Source of the DNA: Fremontodendron californicum
Taxonomy: Eukaryota; Streptophyta; Magnoliopsida; Malvales; Malvaceae
Length of the DNA stretch: 64,000 nucleotides
Assembly: GCA_030761205.1 (NCBI GenBank)
Contig: JAULJL010000005.1
Coordinates: 7,279,501 to 7,343,500 of the forward strand
Reading direction: 5' to 3'
Under the pieces are notes generated by a model. That model was not told the origin of the DNA, did no database searches, and worked only from the letters and a program-made list of their open reading frames with translations. Positions 56,485 to 64,000 of this stretch are shown here, one piece after another. Each line of letters starts with the position of its first letter. The stretch's first letter is position 1. The position numbers were made by a program, and so were the translations under genes.

Positions 56485-58100
56485 AATCTTCACCTTGACT
56501 TGAAATTCTATCAAACCAAAACATTATAGCAATTTCTCCAAACTGGAACGTCTCTTCCAGATGCCTCTTAGGGCGTTCTCCAATCGCGGATACCAACCAA
56601 GTCAAGCAATCCTTGAACTTGTAAACAGGGATAACTTTCGTCAACATGTCCATAGGATTCTCAGTAGTAACCTTACTGATCATAATATCTCCTCGCGTAA
56701 CATGATCCTGAACGAAGTGATATCTGACGTCAAAGGCACTCTGGCTATCACAAAACACAATAGTAGAATCTTGCTTCAAACCCAGACTGCTAACTAGACC
56801 TTTCGTCTACAATGCTTCCTTCACTGCTTTTGTTATTGCCATAAATTTCGCTTTAGTCGTAGACAAGGCCACGGTAGACTGTAATACAATTTTTCAACTA
56901 ATGGAACCTCCAGAAAGAGTGAATGCATAACCCGTCAGATTTTCTATACAAATTCCCAGCATAATTAGAGTCCACAAAACCCTTGATACTATTAAAACAG
57001 TCACTCTGATCATACACCAAACATATCCGCAGTACCTCTCAAATACCTGAGAAACAATTACACGACCTGCCAGTGTTTCTTACTAGGACAAATCATATAC
57101 GGGCTCACTACACTGACTGCATATGAAATATCTGGACAAGTGCAAACCATTGCATACATCACATTCCCAATTGCACTCAAGTATGAAATGTGGGAGCTTT
57201 GCTGCTCCTCATCTGACTCTGGTGATCTCAACCTCATCACTTAACTGAGATTTTAACTTGTTGATTTCCAACATGTTCTTGGCAACAATCAACATGTCAT
57301 CAACATATAGCAGCAAATAAATGTGTGAACTATCAGGCAGTGTGAAACCCTCTGGCTGACGCATGTAGATCGTTTCCTCGAGCTCACCATGCAAGAATGC
57401 TGATTTCACATCAAGCTTCTCAAGTTCTAGGTCGAACTTGGCGACCATGGAAAGCAACAAAAGAATGTAGCTATGCTTTACAACCGGGGAGAAAACCTCA
57501 TTCCCCTCTTTTTGACTAAAGCCCTTAGCAACCAACTATGCCTCGAATCTAGCTGCCTCAGCCCTTGGGACAACTTCTTTGAAGATTCGTTTGCAACTAA
57601 CAATCTTCTGCCTACTTGGTAGTTAACCAACTCCAAAGTGTGGTTCTTCTGAAGAGATTCTATCTCTTCCCTCATAGCAACTGCCTACTGTGCCGATTCA
57701 TCACCTATGACAGTCTCATTATAACTGGAAGGTTCTGTACCAATGGACTCCGCCAAACTGAGTGCATAGGAAACCAAATTAACATCTGCATACCACTGAG
57801 GTGGTTTGATTTGCCTTCTCGCTCTTCCAGTGGCAATGCTATATTGATCATCTTGGGCTGAAGTACCTTTCGTAGTAGGAGTCTCCACCCGAAACTCCAC
57901 CTGCTTCTCAACACCGTGATCTCCCATTTTTACCCGACTCCTCCTTTTCCCGGGAATTTGTGGTGGACCGAAGTATGGATGACTTATCAAAAAATCACAT
58001 CTCTGCTGAATATAAACTTGGGTGACTTCGGGTCAGGACACCATAGCCTGTATCCCTTCACCCCTTGACTGTATCCAAGAAATATACATTTCTTCGTCTT
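56485..58100 (-). pseudogene. Truncated Copia (Tork-like) pol remnant
   Basis: Minus-strand pieces in order: end of integrase (KKCIFLGYSQGVKG at 58100-58050), the GRARRQIKPPQWYADV segment (57990-57685), RT start (57535 down; VAKGFSQKEG, DVKSAFLHGELEE), YVDDMLIV in RT, then DISYAVSVVSPYM (57240-57058) and the RNase H tail (FCDSQSA, NPMDMLTKVIPVYKFKDC). RT has an internal deletion between PEGFTLPDSS and IYLLLYVDDM. Gag, protease and most of integrase are absent, so the element is 5'-truncated at about 58100. Many stops and frameshifts. It sits in the DUF247 copy C intron. Confidence 0.85.
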
Positions 58101-58103
58101 ACA

Positions 58104-58641
58104 TAATTATGCTAATATATATTTTCTTGCAATAAAGAAAATATTTTTTTAATTATTTACGTTGAATTAGTGTTCTTTTTTCATTCAGTACCAAACTCTT
58201 TAAATGTTAACTAGAATTTGATGAATAAAATGGTGTTTTGGAATGAAAAAAAAGGTGTGTTTTGAGAGAAAATAATATGTAAGAAAAAAGTGATAGAGTT
58301 TTTGTCAAAACTATAATTAATTTTTTAAAATAAAAAGATATATGCATCTTTAGTTTTATATTTAATATAATAATTTTATTTATTTTTTATAAAATTTCTA
58401 AGTATAACTTTTTGATTTGTGATATCAAACTCAATTAAAAACCTTATTAATAATATATATACTAGATAAATAGTATTTTTTAACATAATCTTCAAAATAA
58501 TTTAAATGATTATTTTAGGAGTTGAAATCATTATTTTATGAGTGTATAAACTTATAAAGGTTTTCATTCGACGAGGCATATTTTATTATGGAAATGAATG
58601 AAAATTTTATTGGAAAGTGATAAATCCGGCATATGTCACTT
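58104..58641. repeat. Dispersed duplication, copy 2
   Basis: Homologous to 16667-17206, same orientation. It begins right where the truncated Copia remnant ends and lies within the DUF247 copy C intron. No coding frame. Confidence 0.65.
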
Positions 58642-58889
58642 TTTTTTTTTAAAAAAAAATTTTCTTGGAGGCCCTATTTAGTATTGTTGTTGGCACAGTT
58701 TTTGAGGTCAAAAATTATATTTTAAAATGCAATGTTAAAAACGAGTAAAATTTTTTTGTTTTTGCTATTAAAATCATAAATTTTTTTTGAATGTATTATT
58801 TGAATGCAATATGTGTGTAAAATAAATGTCTTCATTATTGGTTGTGCCTTTTTTCTAATTAACAAAGTATTTCACCCACCTTTTAACAG

Positions 58890-59240
58890 GCGAAAAGTTT
58901 AGAGGAGGATCCCCTTCAACTTTGTAAGACATCATCCGAAGCAAATAGTTGGACTATTTATAAAGTGCCTTATCGATTACGACAAGTAAATGAAAAAGCC
59001 TATGAACCAAGTTTAATTTCAGTTGGTCCCTATCACCATGGTAAGGAACACTTGAAGGCGATGGAAGATATTAAAAAGAGTTTTTTCAGTACGATGATTG
59101 AGGAAACCGAGACGGAGCCTAAAGAATTTGTCAGGGCCATGCAAGATATTGAAAAAGACGTTCGCGAATGCTATTCAGAGTCTTTAGATCATATTGATTC
59201 CGACACATTCGTAAAAATGATGATCTTTGATGGATGCTTT
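58890..59240 (+). pseudogene. DUF247 protein, main exon, truncated by retrotransposon
   Basis: The acceptor TTTTAACAG precedes an open phase-0 exon (AKSLEEDPLQLCKTSS...). It contains the DUF247 family start WTIYKVPYRLRQVNEKAYEP, then SVGPYHHG and the LKAMEDIKK segment, and ends MMIFDGCF. In intact DUF247 proteins the motif continues as DGCFxxE and about 300 more residues follow, ending in a membrane helix. Here the LTR begins directly after the DGCF codons and adds one Cys codon and a stop. DUF247 proteins are plant-specific; most have no known function, while some grass members act at self-incompatibility loci. No inference on role is possible for this copy. Pairing with exon 1 at 55529 is inferred. 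Confidence 0.8.
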
Positions 59241-59753
59241 TGTTGAATATGGCTCAAAGATTAATCAAGGAAGCTTCCATCAAAGTCACCAACCAAGGTC
59301 AATAATGGAGGCTACCACCAACCATAGTTGGTGGATGGTAGACCAAGATAGTTGGTGGATGGTGGCTACTTTGTTTGCCACTAGCTATGTGTTCCCACCA
59401 TGATAATTGGTGGATGGTGGCTACTTTGTTTGCCACTAGCTATGTGTTCACACCATGGATGGTGCCTATAAAAGGCCATGTAGAGTGAGAGAGAAATATG
59501 AGTGAGTTAAGAGTTTAAGAGTTGAAGCAAATACTCTGAGCTTATTAGAGTTTTCTGGTATTGTTGAGTTGTGAGTTCAGTGCTAGCATAGCACCTTGAA
59601 TTGTGTATATGTTTGTACTCCATCTCCATTAATACAAAGCTTCAAGCTCCTCCTCCCGTGGATGTAAGCACACTTGCTGAACCACGTAAAATATCGGTGT
59701 TTTTCAGTGTGTTTAAATCGGTTTTAGTAATCTCGATTTAGTTCCGCACAACA
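59241..59753 (+). repeat. 5' LTR of the Tork/Tnt1-like element
   Basis: 513 bp bounded by TGTTG and CAACA. U3 contains a 55-bp tandem duplication at 59352-59460 (GGTGGATGGTGGCTACTTTG repeated), just upstream of the TATA box TATAAAAGG at 59467-59475. The position of the repeats matches that of enhancer repeats in Tnt1-type LTRs, but no function is shown here. Confidence 0.85.
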
Positions 59754-59756
59754 AAT

Positions 59757-59769
59757 TGGTATCAGAGCC
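59757..59769 (+). other. Primer-binding site, initiator tRNA-Met
   Basis: TGGTATCAGAGCC, 3 bp after the LTR end. Confidence 0.95.
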
Positions 59770-60406
59770 AAATTTTACGTAAAACCGAGTTTGTTCGATT
59801 CTGTCCGTTTTTCAAAAGTGCTCAAATTTGTGTTTTGAAAATACCAGGTTGAAGAGGTCGTCGAGAGGAGTGCAACAGAATCAACCGGAGAGCCAGAGTC
59901 CGCCGCACGCGCCCGCACGCGCCGCCAGAAGAAGAGCCCACGCGCCTCACTCGCACACGCGCCGCACGCGCCGCTGGAGGTTGAAGACGCGTGAAGACCA
60001 CGCGCACCACGCGCCGCACGCGCCTCCAGAGGTTGAAGACGAGTGGGCCTCACGCGCCCTACGCGCCACACGCGCCGGTGACCACCAGCCTCCACGCGCT
60101 CCACGCGCCGCCGCACGCGCCGCCGTACGCGCCCCACGCGCCGCCGTAGCTCCGACCAACTTTTTCGGGCCATTTTTTGAGCCGTTTCAGAACACTATTC
60201 CGAGACTTTTCCGAGCCGGTTGAGCTAAACCGAGTCCATTTCGAGCCACTTGTAGCAGAATATTCGCAGAATATTCACCGTGTGTCCAAAATTTACACAG
60301 TTGGACCCGTTCCTGGCTATTTCGACTATTCCGGACTCAACCGCGGCATCCGTTTTTCCATACAGGTAACGGAAAAACTCTGAGTTGGTAATTTTGTTTT
60401 ATTACC
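59770..60406 (+). promoter_or_regulatory. GC-rich 5' leader of the Tork-like element
   Basis: Within the leader, about 59890-60150 consists of repeated CACGCGC, GCCGCACGCGCC and CGCGCCGCC words, extremely CpG-rich in an otherwise very AT-rich window. Open frames on both strands here are by-products of the repeat. It could form strong RNA structure or be a locally amplified repeat. The gag ATG follows at 60407. Confidence 0.65.
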
Positions 60407-61021
60407 ATGGCAGAATCATTAGAGACACATGAAACAACCAGCAGCGCACCATCAAGTTCTTACAACAGAAAGAACTCGATGACCACTGCAAAGTTCGAGG
60501 TGGAGAAATTTGATGGCACCAACAACTTTGGCATGTGGCATTGCGAAGTTCAGGATCTGTTATTCCGAGAGGGGTCATATATCGCTCTGGAAGACAGGCC
60601 CAGAGATATTTCGGAAGATGACTGGAAGTTTGTCAACCGTCAGGCTTGTGGCACAATCCGGTTATGCCTAGCCAAGGACCAGAAGTACTTTGTCATGAGA
60701 GAGAATAATGCAAAAACTCTCTGGAAACTACTCGAGGACAAGTACATGACAAAATGCATGGAGAACAGACTCTATCTGAAGAAAAAGCTGTTCCGCTTCC
60801 AGTATATGCAAGGTATCACCATGCAGGAGCATCTAGTAAGTTTTAACAAAATCCTCGCTGATCTTGAAAATCTAGATGCAAATATCTCTGATGAAGATAA
60901 GGCTCTTACTCTGTTAAATTCCTTGCCTGATAGCTATGATCATTTAACCACTACACTGTTATATGGTAAAAATGAGATAGAATATGCTAATGTTAGTAAT
61001 GCTCTGGTGAATAATGAGTAA
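60407..61021 (+). pseudogene. Gag N-terminal part, Tork-like element
   Basis: 204 codons from MAESLETHET. It contains the Tork gag opening TAKFEVEKFDGTNNFGMWHC and the UBN2 region (LWKLLEDKYMTKCMENRLYL, then LLNSLPDSYDHL). It ends at a TAA in the same frame as the downstream pol frame; removing that stop would join both. The stop is most simply a nonsense mutation in an A-rich stretch, though a designed gag-pol readthrough cannot be excluded. The capsid part is otherwise intact. Confidence 0.85.
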
Positions 61022-63037
61022 AAAAAGGATCAGCATGATCACCAGAATACTGCACCAGAAGCTTTAACTGTGTACAGAGGCAGGACGGACAACCGAGGAG
61101 CCGGAGAAAACAAGCGAGGTAAATCCCGTTCAAAGAGGGGATCATCAAAAACACGACTCTCAAGGGACGAGTGTGCCTATTGCCATGAGAAAGGGCACTG
61201 GAGGAAAAACTGTCCTAACATGAAGAAGTCGACTGTGAATGTAGCTCAAGAATCTGAGGGAGAAGAAGACTCTGCATTTACGATTTCCACAACAACACAC
61301 TCTTCAAATCGATGGATTCTGGATTCCGGATGTTCCTACCACATGTGTCCGAACCGAGAGTGGTTTTCAAACTTCAAGGAGTTTGATGGAGGGATTGTCC
61401 TTATGGGCAATGACAATACTTGTCACACTAGAGGCATCGGAACGATCCGACTAAAAATGCATGACGGTACAATCAGACAACTTACAGATGTAAGGTATGT
61501 CCCTGATCTCAAGAAGAACCTCATATCACTGGGGGTCTTAGACTCAGATGGTTACAAGATGACCATTCAGAATGGAGTCCTGAAGGTTGTACGTGGAGCA
61601 TTCTTAGCAATGAAGGGTTCTATGAAGGGAAATCTGTATCTCCTTGATGGAGAAACTGTGACCGGCAGAGCAGCAGTCTCCCACAACAATGGAGGCGATG
61701 AATCTGACACTTCTCGACTATGGCACATGCGCTTAGGGCATGTTGGAGAGAAGGCCTTGCAAAACCTGATAAAGCAAGGTGTACTAAAGAATGCCAAAAC
61801 TGGAAAACTTGATTTCTGTGAGCATTGCGTCCTAGGCAAGCAAACAAGAGTCAAGTTTGGCACTGCAATTCATCGTACGAGAGCAACATTGGACTACATT
61901 CACACTGATGTCTGGGGGCCTTCCAAAAATGCTTCATTGGGAGGTAAACACTATTTTGTGACCTTTATTGATGACTACTCTAGATATGTCTGGGTTTATA
62001 CTATGAAGCACAAAGATGAAGTTGTAGATATCTTCGTAAAATGGAAGAAGATGATCGAAACCCAGAGCGGGAGAAAGCTCAAGAGACTAAGATCTGACAA
62101 CGGTGGAGAATACAAATCAGATCCACTGAAGGAAATCTGTCAGAATGATGGGATAATCCGACACTTCACTGTTCCTGGCACTCCCCAGCAGAATGGAGTT
62201 GCAGAAAGGATGAACCGAACTTTGGTTGATAAAGTTCGCTGCATGTTATCCCAGTCTGCCTTGAGCAAAGCATTTTGGGCGGAGGCTTTATTGTACGCCT
62301 CCCACATTATCAACAGACTACCCTCCACTGCAATTGATGGGAAAACTCCCATAGAGGTGTGGTCCGGACATTCTGCCACTGATTATGATCGGCTTCGTAT
62401 TTTCGGATACCCAGCATATTTTCACGTAAGTGAATCAAAACTGGATCCTAGAGCCAAGAAAGCTGTCTTCTTGGGCTTTAGTGAAGGAGTAAAGGCATTC
62501 CGACTGTGGAACCCTGAGTCAAAGAAAGTCATCGTAAGCCGAGATGTTACCTTTGACGAATCTGTAATGCTGAAACTGTCAACTCCAGAGAATGAGAACC
62601 ATGATTCTCTAAAGCAGGTGGAGTTTGAATCTGACGATACTGGTCAAAATTCCGATGAATCTGAACCAGAATCTGATGACACCTTAACTGAAGTGGAGGA
62701 GTCATCACCGGAAATCTTTCAGCAACCTGAATCTATTGCCACCAGCAGACCGAAAAGACATATTCGAAAACCTGCTCGGTACACAGACATGGTGGCATTC
62801 GCCCTTCCAGTAATTGATGATGATGTCCCGATCAATTACAAAGAAGCTGTAAACAGCCCAGAGCATGCCCAGTGGAAGGAGGCGATGGATGAAGAGATGA
62901 CATCACTTCATCAGAATCAGACTTGGAAGTTGGTTCCACTTCCAACACTCAAAAGAACAATTGGGTGCAAATGGGTCTTTGCCAAAAAGAGGGTGCTACC
63001 GGCAAAGAGAGCATCAGATACAAAGCCAGATTGGTAG
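61022..63037 (+). pseudogene. Zinc knuckle, protease, integrase, start of RT
   Basis: Open in the gag frame from just after the stop to 63037. Order: zinc knuckle CAYCHEKGHWRKNC, protease WILDSGCSYHM, GAG-pre-integrase LWHMRLGHVGEKAL, integrase core (HTDVWGP, RSDNGGEY, then NGVAERMNR), the linker with RPKRHIRKPARY, and the first RT motif IGCKWVFAKK. The frame is then lost: a one-base deletion in the A-run near 62990 shifts reading into a stop at 63037, while the next frame continues as EGATGKESIRYKARLVAKGY. All visible catalytic residues are kept. Confidence 0.88.
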
Positions 63038-63645
63038 CCAAAGGTTACGCTCAAAAGGAAGGAATAGACTACAATGAGGTATTTTCACCTGTTGTTAAGC
63101 ATGCATCTATTCGGATATTATTGGCTTTAGTAGCACAGTATGACCTAGAGTTAGTTCAACTTGATGTAAAAACTGCATTCCTCCATGGTTCCTTAGAGGA
63201 GGAAATTTATATGACTCAACCAGATGGTTTTAGAGTCCCCGGTCGTGAAGATTGGGCATGTAAGTTGAATAGGTCTCTATACGGTCTGAAGCAGTCACCG
63301 CGACAGTGGTACAAGCGGTTTGACACCTTTATGTTGGATCAGAAGTACACACGCAGTCAATTTGATCACTGTGTTTATTTCCGGAAACTCCAAAATGAAT
63401 CATTTATCTACTTGCTTTTATATGTTGATGATATGTTAATCGCATCTATAAGCAAGGTGGAGATCGACAGGCTGAAGGCTCAACTGAGCTCAGAGTTCGA
63501 GATGAAGGATCTTGGAGAAGCTAAGAAAATTCTTGGGATGGAAATCAGCAGAGATAGAAAAAATGGTGTGATCAAATTGACCCAGGCTCAGTATCTGAGC
63601 AAGTACTTTAGAGATTTGGCATTAATGATAAGACCAAATCTGTAA
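62990..63645 (+). pseudogene. Reverse transcriptase part, shifted frame
   Basis: Continues the RT in the +2 frame: RYKARLVAKGYAQKEGIDYN, VQLDVKTAFLHGSLEEEIYM, LNRSLYGLKQSPRQWYKRFD, and the catalytic YVDDMLIA. Near 63602-63611 another one-base loss breaks it (SKYFRDLALM where relatives continue with LxRFGM). The RT core itself is complete. The frame's apparent start upstream of 62990 is a shadow of the previous frame. Confidence 0.85.
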
Positions 63646-64000
63646 GTACTCCTTTAGCGGCACATTTCAAACTCAGTGCATTGATGTCACCAAGTACAGA
63701 TGGTGAGAAGAGACAGATGGATCATGTTCCATATGCCAATGCAGTAGGTGCCCTAATGTATGCAATGGTGTGTACGAGACCTGATATTTCACATGCTGTC
63801 AGTATGGTAAGCCGGTACATGCATAATCCTGGTAAAGGCCATTGGCAAGCTGTGAAATGGATTCTACGGTACATTCATGGTACTGTGGAAACAGGCTTAA
63901 AATTCGAGAGAAGTAAAACTATTGGCAAGCATCTTGTCGGATATGTGGATTCAGACTATGCTGGAGATCTTGATAAGCGTCGTTCAACTACTGGTTATGT
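63612..64000 (+). pseudogene. RT end and RNase H start, third frame, cut by window edge
   Basis: After the second frameshift the reading continues with FGINDKTKSVSTPLAAHFKL, then MYAMVCTRPDISHAVSMVSR and the RNase H start VGYVDSDYAGDLDKRRSTTG. It remains open to the end of the window. It is the expected continuation of Copia pol. Confidence 0.8.

Larger units (their letters stand above)
59241..64000 (+). mobile_element. Tork/Tnt1-like Copia element, 5' part
   Basis: The plus-strand element starts with an LTR at 59241 and runs past the window end. Gag with the TAKFEVEKFDGTNNF opening, the integrase-then-RT order and RNase H place it in the Copia Tork lineage (Tnt1-like). It contains one in-frame stop and two frameshifts, so this copy is defective. 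It disrupts the DUF247 gene. The 3' LTR and target duplication lie outside the window. Confidence 0.9.

Noticed and set aside
58965..59246. A complete 93-codon gene starting at 58965
   Set aside because: The apparent start is a GTG inside the DUF247 exon (...YKVPYRL...). The exon is open upstream to a splice acceptor, and its end is created by the LTR insertion.
59775..60223. Arg/Ala/His-rich frames on both strands, up to 132 codons
   Set aside because: They are produced by the CACGCGC repeat in a retrotransposon leader, between primer site and gag. Not genes.

Overview
The window is eukaryotic nuclear DNA from a flowering plant, most likely a eudicot. It is very AT-rich intergenic sequence dominated by LTR retrotransposons of plant Copia and Gypsy types, a LINE, and decayed fragments of two plant gene families (a Pti1-like Ser/Thr kinase and DUF247 proteins). 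I see no tRNA or rRNA gene, no bacterial-style operon, and no intact host gene. The species cannot be named from this sequence.

Layout. 1-2664: end of a Gypsy-like element with its LTR at 1117-2664. 2665-15492: one old minus-strand LINE, broken three times: by that element, by a complete 7.2 kb gag-protease-only LTR element (3969-11185, target duplication GCCAT), and by a 2.6 kb probable solo LTR (11966-14585, target duplication GTTAA). 15500-19790: AT-rich intergenic DNA with a CACTA-type end, a dispersed 540-bp duplication and a repeat rich in GATACC/GGTATC words.

19791-45355: a head-to-tail array of four units of about 3.57-3.6 kb. Each unit has a five-copy internal minisatellite and two decayed exons of a Pti1-like kinase. 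Units 3 and 4 each carry a nearly identical full-length Copia element of about 5.61 kb with an uninterrupted 1378-codon gag-pol frame. The two elements sit at different sites with different 5-bp target duplications, and the other units still hold the matching empty sites.

45356-59240: a truncated Gypsy-like LTR, a probable solo LTR, then a cluster of degraded DUF247-type gene copies (A promoter only, B with 5' exons, C with exon 1 and the DUF247 exon). Copy C has a truncated Copia relic in its intron, and its DUF247 exon is cut inside the conserved DGCF motif by a Tork/Tnt1-like Copia element. That element fills 59241 to the window end. Its 5' LTR, primer-binding site, unusually GC-rich leader and frame-damaged gag-pol are visible.

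The region is best read as a stack of dated events: LINE, then Gypsy and solo-LTR insertions; kinase-fragment decay, then array amplification, then recent Copia insertions; DUF247 duplication, then transposon inactivation. The two Copia copies are the only elements here that look potentially functional. The evidence is motif reading and repeat comparison by eye; no alignment or database search was run.
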